Assembly (NCBI RefSeq): GCF_904849725.1
Contig: NC_058518.1
Coordinates: 394,989,581 to 395,053,580, forward strand
Length of the DNA stretch: 64,000 nucleotides
Direction of reading: 5' to 3'
From: Hordeum vulgare subsp. vulgare
Taxonomy: Eukaryota; Streptophyta; Magnoliopsida; Poales; Poaceae
In this document: in pieces, positions 10,031-21,714 of the stretch
Numbering within the stretch: the stretch's first letter is position 1
How the letters are laid out: every line of letters begins with the position of its first letter
Program-made: the position numbers and the translations under genes
Notes under the pieces: model-generated
Database searches by the model: none
The model's input: only the letters and a program-made list of their open reading frames with translations
What the model was told of the DNA's origin: nothing

Positions 10031-13000
10031 GAGCTGGTATGAGAGCGAGGTTGACTGTAGGAAGCCTTTAGTTAGCACGGACGTTAGTTAGGATAAAACT
10101 GCTTTCCAGATCCTTCAAAAATACTTACAAAACCTATATATTTTCTCGACTCTCCAAAAATCTTTAAAGAAATTGAAGGTTAGGCTCTAGCCTTCCACTC
10201 TTATTTTCTTGACACTCCTCGTCTACTTTTTCAAAACTTGCAAATGGTCGCTAGTACCTTATGCCCTGTGACCACGGGATGAATTGGAATCCTCGTGGGC
10301 AGCCCGGAAGGAAGTAACCTTTCCAGGCAAACACGTGTGCTGAAAGACAGAGAAGACAACTCTGCGACCAGACGACACCAACAGAAGTACCTCCATGAGG
10401 AATAACGACATCGAGGCTTAGAAGATGGTGAAACCCTGGGCACAATTCCAGAGTGATGCCACTTTCGCCTATGATAATCTGGACATAATATATGCAAACC
10501 TTGATCTGCATCACTAATAGGGCGACCCTGTCGGTTATAAGGAATTGTGTCGACCACCACCGGTGGATGAGAACCTCGCCATTTGGTCCGCCTCACCTTA
10601 GTGAGCAGGAAAACGGTTCTCTTCATCCCCCGCTATAGGTGTCGATATCGCAATTAGTATGATTGACATATCAGAACTCTATCATGTCATGCAAATATCG
10701 GTGCATGAAGGTGTCCACTTGAGACTCTCGAAGCCCCGGAAGACAAGAAGACACTGGCAAGATCATGAAGACAACAGAAGACCCTGTTAGTGACAGCTAT
10801 GAAGAACCACCTTCGTCAGCAACTTCCCAGATAAGAAGACAACCATAGTTCTTTACAACTCAAGCGAATTGCTTCAGCAAGCGACAACAAGAGGCGTGAC
10901 AACACCCTGAGAAGGTCAAGAAGACGTAGCGGACTCCTCTCCGGAGCACGAAGCAAGCACGACCGTCGAGTCCCAGAACCTAGGATAGGATGAGTCATGA
11001 ATTCCCTATGCGAAGTCGAGTCCGTGAAATGGTTCGGATGGACCATGTTGTGTGTTGTTTGTTTTTGTTGTTTGTGCTTTGATATGAGTCGCGCTTTTGC
11101 TTAGGCAACAAGCATGCGGTTATATCACTCGTCTTATGTTGATGTTCAAAATGATTTTTGGCACTTGTTTGAGTTGACTTTCGAACGCTTGTTTGATTGC
11201 ACTAAGACCCTTAGACACTCCCCTCTATGCTCTCTCTCTTTCTCTCACCTCTCTCGACAATTGAAGACGGCAAGGCAAGATGCGCCAAGGATCCGCTTCG
11301 AAGGACGGCTGACGCTGAAGACACTGACTGTGATATGCTTAACCACACGCAACCCGTAGGAGTGTGTTTTTCCCTCAAGATTGGAAAACCACACTAGACC
11401 AGACTAACCTCCACAAGCCTTTCCGGCTCAAATTTTCTGGTCACGTGTCTAGTACACGGACTTTCCAGAACTCGTGTAGGTCCCCGATAAACCCCGCTGA
11501 GCACCGGGTTCTTAATGGAATAAGTGATCACAGCGAACAAGTATCCTTCAATCTTAAGCTAGCACTGTAACCCTGATGCCATAGGAGGATCGTTCTCGGG
11601 TATAGAGTATAGACTAAATACTGTCATGGTGATGATGATATGTGTGTTGAGGATATAGCTAGACTATTTTGGTTGATCGTGAGACCCTTATAAAGGTAGG
11701 TGGATTTGGTGGAATGAGTTGATACAGTAGTATAACCTGCATAATCTGGAGTAAGATTGGATTTAGTAGGACGATTATGATCGTGAACTTTATTCTTGGT
11801 GGTATACATGACTTTAGCTAGTAGTTGGCATGAGTTGATGCGTTTTCCAAGATAACTTGGAGTATCAAGTAAACTTCTTATTGGATTGAGTCTTGGATTT
11901 AAATAGGTAATCTTAATAGAGTATTGAGGATGACAAAGACCACATGGTTCGGAGTAAATTGGATTTAGCCGCTAATCTCGATCATGACACCATGTTTCTC
12001 GGTGGATATAGAGTGCGTATACTTGGAGTTGCCAAATAGATTTACAACCTATGTAGTTTGGCCTTGGAGAATAGATGGCCATGATTATTGAAGTTGGAGG
12101 ATATACTATGACATAATTCTTGCAGTAATATGTGAATTATGAGGACTCTAAGAGACTATGTAGAACCCCATCAATGTTGGATATGTAGGAGTGACACGTC
12201 GAGTGATGATTGATCGGATTGGTGGATCACTTGATCGGATTCATAGGAAGGGAAACAAGATATTGGATAGGTGTACTACGTGTTTCCTTAATATAGTAAT
12301 GTAGTACCCTCTCCGTTGTTTGATCTAGCGGGACATTGGATTTGTAGCATCCCAGTGCAACCTTAGCAGCTCATATACCCCCCCCCCCCCGAGGTTCTTG
12401 CATAGTAATGCATGTGCATCGTTGCTACACCATACTTGTAGTGTTTGGGTTTAGTTCTTCCCTCAACCCGGAATTGACTAGCGTGAGCAGTGTGGAGTTG
12501 ACCCCGTGGGATGATATCCTTGACGAGTTGAGGTTATGTTGTCTCAAGTTAGCGGTCGAACTACTGGCATCTAGGGAAAGTGCTTAGAGATAAGATGATA
12601 ACTGTTCGCCACATCCTAAGTTCCTTGAGACCCTAAAAGCTTCGTTGAGCCACAAGATGGACGGATTGCGACCATAGAAGACGACTCTAAGTCGTTAAAA
12701 TATGGCCAGTACCCGCCCATAGAAAGTTCCATTTTCCTCACCTGACTTTTGAGCACTGTGTTTATGTCTTGTTTGGGGAAAGTATGTGGTCATCCTCACT
12801 GATGACACGCTTACTCACCCGGTAAGAGGAAGAACACCTTAGTCCTGTTCGGGCGGGCCCCAGGAACGTCGTTTGTTATGCCTCTCGAAGATATAGTGAT
12901 ATCACGAGAAGGTGGACTTCTCGAAGCAGTCCCAAGACGACGGAAGTCTATCCTATTCAAGTCAAGACGAAGAACCGCCTTGATGAGGAAGCCACGACAA

Positions 13001-13796
13001 CGACAATGAAGCAACAAGTCAACCACCGACCGCGCACCGACTACATCAACGACGTCAAGAAGCCTCAACGATTCAAGATGATGAAGTCTTGGGCAAGCAA
13101 AAGAATCAGACGACCTCTCCTTGGTCCTAATCAAGGACGAGAGTACTAGTAGGTCGTGGTGGAAACCTGCTAAAGGTGATTCCCGCTTGCCGAGTCGCAG
13201 ACCTTGGGAATGGATGGCTGGTCTATACTCTTGGGTAGCCAGCTCATCCAGAACCCCTCGCTAACCCTCCCATATGGCAGGACCTATTCTGAACTATGAG
13301 CCTCCGAGCTTAGCCTCATAAGTGAGACCCAACCCGAACCCTTTCACGAGAAGCCTGCGAAGACTATTTGCGACCATAGCTTGACTGTCGAAAGGAAGTC
13401 AAGGACTTTCCCCTAAGCAGAAAGCCATGCAAAGACTTTTGGCAGTGCGTTCTAACACGAGACATCTTGATGTCACTAAGTGGCATGCGAAGCCGAGGAC
13501 CAGAACCCAGACACACTATCTTGCCACGTATTCTGACTTTCGAATACACTCGCAAGTCAGAACCTTGCACGATCATAATTCACCAAGCCCTTGACATCGG
13601 TCAAGCTTAACCTATTGCCAGACCCCGCTCACGATCAGTCAAGGACGTGTGAACATTTGAAGTTGAATCATGAAGCACCTCAAGACCACCACAGCAACAT
13701 CGGGACATGAAGACTACCTCTGACTTAAGATTATGTATCTCACCAACCCCTAGCCTAGAAATCTCGGGGACGAGATTTTCTTAAGAGGGTAAGGTA
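10031..13796 (+). other. Complete internal region of the LARD-like element, no intact gene
   Basis: It begins six bases before TGGTATGAGAGC (10037-10048), which differs by one base from the initiator-methionine tRNA primer site TGGTATCAGAGC. It ends in a purine-rich tract (about 13765-13796). Between these lie only short, non-conserved frames such as minus 10231-10626 and minus 12811-13134, with no gag, protease, reverse transcriptase or integrase motif that I can find. A run of 13 C at 12378-12390 is present. The region therefore looks like the conserved but non-coding domain of a LARD, mobilised in trans by an autonomous Gypsy relative. A fully decayed gag cannot be excluded near 10230-10620. 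Confidence 0.75.
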
Positions 13797-16700
13797 TGTC
13801 ACACCCTGTTTTTGGCTTCCCTGACTAATTAACTTATTTCAAAATTTAGGACCGATTAATTTTTTTTTTGTGAATGCTTGTGATGCTTGGAGTGACTATT
13901 GTTTGCGTGTTTGTTTAATTGCATGTGATTGCTCCCCATTAATTCTTGCCATCCTCCCAATCACCTCCTCATTCCATGATCTCCTGCCTAATGATCATGC
14001 CATGTGTTTAGAACAAATATCTATTTTCACCAAATATTATTTTCACAAAAAAACATTTCTTTGAATTAAACTTTCAAACCCGTGAGATGAGGTTTGTACT
14101 ACAAGTCCTCAAATTAGGGAATTTATTTTGCACCAATACTTTTATTTAAAACCTATTATCAAAATGTCTTCCAAAAACCATCATATTATTATTTTAAAAG
14201 TTATTTTATTATTTTATTTAAAAGCCCTTCTGTGAGGCCAGAAATGGTCTCCTATGAAGGAAAGTTATTTTTAATGCTTTCAAAATAGTTAAGAAAATTT
14301 AGGGAAACTCAGCGGATATATTTGTTCCATATTTATGAGTTTTAACACATGGTCATGTTCAAAATATTGGGCAAACCCCTCCAAAACCATTCCTGCTTAT
14401 TTCAAGCTTTTGAAATATTTCTATTAGAAATTTTATCAATAAATTCCAATAAAATTCTAGCTTGTCATCTATGATATTATTGACGATCTTGCCAAGTCTC
14501 ATTTCAATTCAAGTTGATTTGGCTCCCCTAACCACTCTAAAACCCTATCTGTCAAGAATCAAATTTGAGAAGCTTTACATTGTGAAGTGTCTCCAATTGT
14601 GCTCAAATTTGGTGGACATGTTCCAATACTCTAATGAGGCATCCACACCAAGTGGTACACCAAGGAGAATAGAAGAACTTGTCCTAAGACCCTCAAAACC
14701 CTCTCTGTTGATTTCTGACTTTGGTAAACTTTACATTATAAAGTTTCTCCAATTGACCTCAAACTTTTTGTGCATGCCTTAATGCTCAAATAATGCCCCT
14801 ACACCAAATATTGGATTTGTGGGAATTTATTTGAGTAAGGTTCTAAGCAGAAACCCATTTCTGCCCATTTCTAGGGTTTTCCAAGTCTACATTGGAAAAC
14901 TTCTCCAGCAAATCCAAAATTTGGTGTGCAAGCCTATTGTTATCTATTATTTGACCCTGTTAGGTTTCATAGCCATTGGAATCCATGTGGTAACCTAACC
15001 ACATATCAAACACCTTGTGTGCACTCACTAATTTGGCTTCTTTAGCCCCTTTCACTTTTACCCTTGAGCTCAACTTTCTACCACAGTCTCTAATAATCAT
15101 ATTTTACCTCCAGTAACTTCCCCATGGCCACTGGTCAATTATTGGAGAAGGTTCCTTTGTAAGTTTCTCTTATTTTCACCCTTGTAAGCACTGTTTTACC
15201 TCTCTTTCCATTCTTCTGCTTAGGCTATCACCCCAACTCTTTCCAGAGCATCTATTATATGCCAAGGCTTCATTTAGAACCAAGATATGGCATGCTCATG
15301 TGGAGAAAATGAGCAGCACCTCCTCAAGTTCATTTCTGGCTGAAAAGTAGCTTTGTACAGCGAGTGCTAGCTACACTTCTTTTCTTGAGCTGAAATTTTG
15401 CAGGTGTTTAGTCCTTTCATACCACATGCTCCAGGACATGGTTTCACCTCCCCTCTTTGCCTGTGAAAACCATTTGTATCAGCCCCTAGTTTCCTGCTGA
15501 AATGCTTACAACAGTCAAACCCCATTCAAACCTTCTTCACTTGGCTCCAAACTCCACCAGTGACCTCTGGGAAGCATGCCTTGCATGGGAGACATCTTTT
15601 TCAGGTCGAATGGACACCCTGGACACGCATGGCCATGGTGACCACGCTGTCAGCCTGCACTAATGGTGCTCTGCACCATTTCCTTGTTCCCTAGCTCGTG
15701 TCCCGCAACTGCAGTATGCCCCAGTTTGTCTGAGAGGCTCCCCTTGACCATTCAAACCGCTCCCCATTATCAGCTAGCCTCCAAGACCCCTCAGGCATGC
15801 GTGGCGACCATGCACCGAGAGCTCCAGAGAGCTCTCGAGCTCTCTCTCTCCTCTCCCTCTATCACCTCCTCCTCCCCTTGAGCATTAGCAACCAGGGGCA
15901 ACTCTCCCTCTCTCCCTGGTGCTCTCTCCTCCTCCATGCTCTCTCCCTAAGCCTCCCCTCCTCCTGTCACCATGGCCGACTCCCGAAGGTCTCTGCGCGA
16001 GCCAACCAACCCAAGGGGTTTCCCCCTCGCCCCTGGGCTCTCTGGTGAGCTGCCGTTGCCGCGCATCCCCTCCCTTGTGTCCTCTCTCTTCCCCTGGCGC
16101 CAGGGAGAAGAGCCCCAAGAAGGCCGCGACCACCTCCCTTCCCGCGGAAGCCGGCGCCGCCCTGGCCCTCTCCGACCAACGGGGGCTTCCAGTAGGGCGT
16201 GGCACACGACCCCGGTGCCTCCGGCGGCGGGGCCGCATCGAGAGGTGGCCGGAGGTGTGGGCCATCGGCGAAGGGGCGCCCGTTCCCCTGTCTCCTGCTC
16301 CGGCGGGAGGTAGACGAGAGACCCGACAGGCGGGTCCCGAGCGTCAGCCCCCCAGCCGGCCGAGCACCGAGTTCCCCTTGGCGCACTGCCATTTTGCGCC
16401 ACCCCAAGGCGGAAACGCCTTTCCCCCAGTGCGCCATCGACGTGGCACTTCTTTCCCCTGCAACCGTGCATCCGGGCCGGCCCAGTGCGCCGTAGCGCTA
16501 TGCTGCGCTCAGTGCGAGGCCGAGGCCCGTTGGGCGCTTCCTTTTCCTTATTGTTTTCTTGTGTAACTTATAAAATCCGTAGAATATTCATTTGGAGTCC
16601 AAAATTGATGATTCAAATTTCTGCAGGATCCTAAAAATGAGGCCTATCCAAATAATTGCTTTGCACATTTTTTCCCTACCCACTTTCTGTGGTGTTTTAT

Positions 16701-18939
16701 CTAAAATCCCAATCTGGATATAAAATCTCCCACCTTTCAAAATTCCTAGCAGATTCAAATCAACTCCAAATGGATTGATTCCAATTCCTAAGGTCTTCTA
16801 AAATCCTTCCCCATTTTTAGAACCCTGGTCAACATTTTTGTGTGGCTTATTTCTGTTGGAATAAATAAATAGCTCCTATTGCTATTTATTCCTCATTGTA
16901 AAATCTGTAAAATATTCATACCAACTCCAAATCCAGTGAAACCACTTCCTAAATATTTCTAAAATCATTCTCTGTTAAATGGGTGCCTTCACTCATTTTT
17001 AACAGAATGATTTCTCTTAGCTCCTTCAATAATCACCTATTGCTCCTTTCACCTATTCAAAAATCCTTGAGGATCCAAATGTCCTATGAAATGATTCGGG
17101 TATTTTCTTATGACCAGAGAGGTCCAAGAAAAATAAAACTTCAATTTTTAGAACAATTTTATTCTGCTTGATGTGTGGCTTACTATGGTTGTTTCCAACG
17201 ATAGTTGACGGTAGACGGAGTATTCGGAGTTGGAGCGGAAGACCTCGAAGACCCTGAGGAATTACGTGAGCAAGGCAAGCAGCCCTTTGACCATGACTTA
17301 AGCATATGAATTGATGCATGCTAGAATAGCAAGTAATTTTCCGTTGCATGAGATCATAATGACGGTTCACCATTGGTGTGATGGTACCGAAGGCTTCTTC
17401 AAAGCACTTGCATGATGGTGATGTTATACACATGGCTCCTCGGAGCACAAGCATGATGAGATTGACCCTACCATCTATGAGGATCATGCTACTGTCATGT
17501 TGACTAGTAGAATTAAAGAACCATTGCATTGAGCTTGACCCTACCCCTTGAGGGTCATGTTAATACCATGTTGACGAGTAAAGATAGAAGCATATTATCA
17601 TGAGCATTTTGATGAGTTAAATCAAAGGTTTATGAAAACCCCGTCGGGTGCCACTAATGCCCGAGGGTGATGATGAGTTGGTGGTCACTTTTGGTGAAGT
17701 GATGCACCGGTGTTTTGTGTGAGTATGGTTTCGGCAATGGGATTAGATTTATGATGTGTCGACCGTCCCAACCTTACCTGTACGACCATGATACCCCTTT
17801 ATGGGACGGGGCTTTGTTGATTATTCTGGTCGGTACTAGCAAAGAGCCACATTACTAGTGGCGGGAGTGATTGTCATCACTCTCGTGATGGGGTCGTGCC
17901 AGGTAGGACGACTATGCCATTATTATGAGTTCGAGGCACACCGTTGGTCCCCGCATGGTTGATACTGTCCAGAGTCGGTGCTCGTAAGACGTACAACATG
18001 TGGGCTGGGTACCAATCGAGTGGACCACTTTGTCTAGTATCGTCAGGGGAAAGATGATGATCGGGTACTTAGCTCGGGTATATGTGATATACCGCGAGTC
18101 GTGGATGACACGGAAGTTTCCCGGATCTCGTGGGTCCAGCATACTACCTCTGCAGAGTGTCAAACTATTCGAATAGCCGTGTCCACGGTTAAGGACAGTT
18201 GGGTAATCCTGCTTAAACTATGTCCAACGTTTCCGCATAAACCAAGTGTGAGTGAGTGTGTGTGTGGTGTTAAAAAGGTGTTGTTATAATAATAATAATA
18301 TGACCAAGTTCGGTGACTTGGCATATAGGGTAAACCCGGATGGTTTAGCCCTCAGCTGATGCATTGAGGTTATGACAAGTTCGGTGACTTGGCATATAGG
18401 GTGAACCCGGATGGTTCAACCCTTAGCAGATATGTTGATATCTGTAACATGTTCTTCAAAAGTAATTCTTTAACTTGATGCATATTCATGATCATTCCAC
18501 CCAGATGAGTTACACTAAAGATGCATGATAGTGTCATCCTTCACTTTCATTGTTCGTATCATGGGCTGTTTTGCGAGTACATTCAAAGTACTCATTGGCT
18601 TGCCACTTGTTATTTCATTGACCGGGTGTGAAAGACAGGATATGGTGAAGATTAACTCTGTGACGTTCATGCGAGCTAGGATGTTTCCCAGTCATAATGC
18701 CCGTAGGATAAGGCTGATGGCATGGGTTCACGCTTTCAACCAATATTTCCGCTATTGGTCCAGTTTGGTGTGTTGCCCTATAAGGCCCTATATATGTAAG
18801 ACTCGACCGAAGAGGTCATTTATTGTATCAAACGGTATGTATGGATGTAAGACTCTTTTATTCGATATCTGTGTTCGGTGAGCATTGATCTCTGGGATCA
18901 CTGAGCACGACGATATCGACTCGTAAGTCGACGTCCCCA
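13797..18939 (+). repeat. Right LTR of the LARD-like element (5143 bp)
   Basis: TGTCACACC to GTCCCCA, followed by the target duplication CTGAT. It retains 14247-15004, absent from the middle LTR; without that segment the two LTRs differ by one base in length (4385 and 4384). The GC-rich block is at about 15660-16560 and the TATA-like TATATATG at 18789-18796. Confidence 0.9.
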
Positions 18940-18944
18940 CTGAT

Positions 18945-19188
18945 CATACCATACAACGGTTGGGGAATAACTACGGCCATATGCAACAAGGTGGTGACTC
19001 AACTTATTCTGAGATTGGCTCACTAACTTGATCACCATCTCTCGCCCATCAGGCATTAGTACCTTAATATTTGCCAAAAAGGTTTTCAACCCGCTTTTTA
19101 TAAAAGCAACAATTGATCAACACAATCAACGTACAACCAAAAGAACAAAAAAAAAACAAAGGAGGGAAACGACAAAGATACAAGAAGC
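18945..19188. other. No feature seen
   Basis: Old flanking sequence with an A-rich run near 19140-19160. A 63-codon minus frame starts here but partly overlaps the LTR and has no recognisable domain. Confidence 0.5.
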
Positions 19189-19190
19189 TA

Positions 19191-19351
19191 CTCCCTTCGT
19201 TCCTAAATATAAATCTTTTTAAAGATTTCTCTAATGGACCATATACGAAGCAAAATAAATGAATCTACACTCTAAAGGATGTCTATATGCATATGTATAT
19301 AGTCTTTTAGTGGAATCTTTAGAAAGACTTATATTTCAGAACGAGAGGGAG
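19191..19351. mobile_element. Stowaway MITE, older copy, 161 bp
   Basis: The ends CTCCCTTCGTTCCTAAATAT and its diverged inverted partner are flanked by TA at 19189-19190 and 19352-19353. The arms differ at several positions and the right end carries an extra base, so this copy is older than the one at 2564. No coding capacity. Confidence 0.92.
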
Positions 19352-19711
19352 TACAAAATAGCTAACATTATCCGAATGCACTAAGCTAACTTGTGCATCG
19401 AAGACCTCAGCGGACTCTAGATCCTGCCATAGATGTGACTAGGCCAATGAAGTAAGCCGACGCTCCAAGCAGACCACGCTCCGTCGCCTCCCATGAGGAT
19501 GAGGCCAACCTACTGACCCGTCCTTCACCTCTAAAGAAGGCCCTCTACCTTCTCGTCTCGAATCAGATGACGATACGCCCTCTCCTGGCAGAGCCGCTCA
19601 CCCCTGAGCACTCATGAGCATGACCAGACGGTTGTTGGGGAGAGGACGACAAGCATGACGATACACCTCACAGAGCCGCAACCTGGACCATATTACCATG
19701 GCCGAAACAAA

Positions 19712-19840
19712 TCATGACGCCCAACACAAGTCCATCTCAACAATAGGACAAGTTATAATCTTCAAAGCCAATGCAATCCCCTCCCGACAAGCAACTAATT
19801 CAGCTTGGAGCGCAGTATCGCATGTAAGAGGCCCCTGCAT
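19712..19840 (-). pseudogene. LINE-type RNase H-like domain fragment
   Basis: A 42-residue minus frame contains ALQAELVACREGIALALK followed by a VEMDLC block and a stop. This matches the pattern of the RNase H-like domain at the end of plant non-LTR retrotransposons and related reverse-transcriptase-like genes, in which the Glu of AEL and the Asp of the following ExD block are catalytic. The frame is broken on both sides and the surrounding 19354-20216 shows no further domain or poly(A) boundary, so this is a small relic. It may instead descend from a host RNase H-like gene, which has the same fold. Confidence 0.6.
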
Positions 19841-20216
19841 GTTGTGAAATTAATTGCTCATGCAGTCTCTCATAACGCCATTCGGCTCCAGCTGATCCGT
19901 CTGTTGGCACGAATGAATCCTATGTGTTTAGTTTCGTTCAACCTTCAGGTGGTCTGGTCAAGCGCAACTCATCGCGTGTCGTACTGGTGTGTTGTTGTGC
20001 AGATGTCGAAGCACTAATTGACTCGGTAATGTGCAACAACATTTTTCTTTGACAATTGCAGCATGCGGATATTTGTGGATAACAATAGAGATTTGATATA
20101 CTCCTATAAGAACCCCGGGCGGATCACTGGCATGGATTATCTCATTTCAAACATGCCACGAGTACCATAGTGTCATCCTAAGAATTATTCTTCTTTTTAC
20201 GCATAAAAGCACTTTC
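19841..20216. other. No feature seen
   Basis: Mixed-composition sequence without recognisable coding or repeat structure up to the Copia A LTR. The last five bases, CTTTC (20212-20216), are the expected left target duplication of Copia A. Confidence 0.5.
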
Positions 20217-21157
20217 TGTTGAAAGATTAGGCAAGTTCATGATTAATTTCTTTAAATAATTCATGACTAAAACAGAAAATAGCATGCAATTCTCTAGCAA
20301 TCGGCACATCAACTGAACATGCATAACATCACCGCGCAAGAAGCAGCAACTACAGTGATCAACATAAACAGATTACGAGTAACATATTGTTCGTTAGTTG
20401 CAGCAGGAGCGACTGTGTTGACGATGATGTTGGTGACGATCCTTTGTTGATGGTGATGTAGACGACGATGAGTAGCACCGCCCGACTTGGATGGTAGACG
20501 ACCCGTGGTGATGATTTTGAGCAGTCGCGCAAAGCGCTTCCCAAAAACCTAATTCGTCCTCTCCCGGTGCAGGATCGCAAAGACGAACGGTTTCGGAGAC
20601 CTGCTCTCTCGCACGCCGATGCACGCCGGCGTTCGAGATGATGTAGACTACGATGGTGGCACAAGTAGTGAGACAAGGCAAAACCCTAGATGTTTTTTCG
20701 GTGTGTCTTTGACCGACCACAGTAAGCAGTATATATAGGAGGACCAAGGTCGGTTCCGTGTCGTGACCACGTCTCAAACCGACTTGGTTTCCAAGTCGTA
20801 TACTTACCGGATAAGAAATTCTCAACTTGTGTGACAAGACATAAAAAATAAAACGGCAAAAGGAAGCCGCGCCCCCACAAGGCATCGGACCGGAATTTGG
20901 CGGACCATTCACGCGCATGTCGCACGTACGCGCCGCCCTGCCCGGCCCGGCCAGGCGAGCGAGCGCGCGTGGTTCTCTCATTTCTCTTCTCAACACACAC
21001 TTAGAGTGGTAGGGAGAACTCAGTATATAAAAAGGCACAACTCTTCCTCCACTAGCGGTATGAGACTAAACTTTAGCACCACCACTTGCCATTTTATTCA
21101 TGGGCTCAATTCGAGATTTCAGAATTTGTAGATGGGCCAAGCCCATTAATTCTAACA
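20217..21157 (-). repeat. 3' LTR of Copia A (941 bp)
   Basis: On the plus strand it runs from TGTTGAAAGATT to TTCTAACA. The following plus-strand ATCCCCCACCAGATC (21158 on) is, on the minus strand, the polypurine tract GGTGGGGGAT just upstream of the LTR. A minus-strand TATA box, TATATATA, is at 20730-20737. Confidence 0.9.
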
Positions 21158-21714
21158 ATCCCCCACCAGATCTCAAATACCCATTTAGATATTTGCCTTT
21201 TCTCTCCACTTGTTTAATATACCAGTATTTCAATAGAGACCGTTAAGTTGAACTTCTGTCTAGAACTTTAAGCTACATCCATCCACAACTTGACAATGGA
21301 CTACGCCTTGAATTGCTAGTTTTGTGTGAACAGGTTTCACTCAAAGTCTTAACGAGTACCTGGCTGCCAGTAGTCTACCCCACGGTTTGGAGCATATACG
21401 TCGTACTCCCTGGTCTCTTCATGAGCTTACTAGAGATTACCCAAATCTCCTAGATTGCGACGTTTTACAATCAGAGCTCATATAGGTGTGTTCTTTCAAG
21501 ATTGCTCTGTAGGACAACATCTTTGCTATAATAGCCAATAGAATCACATCAAGGCATGTTGCCAACCTGCCTTACAACACTTAAGCCTTACAGCTCTGAG
21601 AGTTTTGCATCTTCACTTAGAGACGGTCACTTATTACTCTCCTGTGTTAACCAATAGCTTGTTCTTCCCAGATCCTAATTCACGGGATCTCCGGTCACAA
21701 AGGTTGGGTTACTA
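21158..21714 (-). other. Copia A 3' untranslated internal segment
   Basis: Lies between the RNase H stop codon and the polypurine tract. I see no coding sequence. Confidence 0.7.

Larger units (their letters stand above)
4092..18939 (+). mobile_element. LARD-like LTR retrotransposon in a three-LTR tandem arrangement
   Basis: The unit is flanked by the identical 5-bp duplication CTGAT at 4087-4091 and 18940-18944, so the outer borders come from one insertion. Inside, the order is LTR remnant (4092-4308), 3' part of an internal region (4315-5646), full LTR (5647-10030), full internal region (10031-13796), full LTR (13797-18939). The middle LTR has a polypurine tract on its left and a primer-binding site on its right, and no target duplication of its own. 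LTRs near 4.4-5.1 kb and a 3.8-kb internal region without gag-pol match the LARD class (large, non-autonomous Gypsy relatives such as Sukkula). I assign it on architecture, not on a database match. The arrangement is what unequal crossover between LTRs gives, followed by deletion in the first unit. Confidence 0.85.

Noticed and set aside
10037..10048. tRNA gene at primer-binding-like sequences
   Set aside because: Only the 3'-end complement of a tRNA is present, next to LTR ends, with no cloverleaf; the same holds at 30615, 30677 and 35352.
4092..18939. Two independent LARD insertions side by side
   Set aside because: Only the outermost ends carry a matching target duplication, and the middle LTR is joined to polypurine tract and primer site as in a recombinant array.
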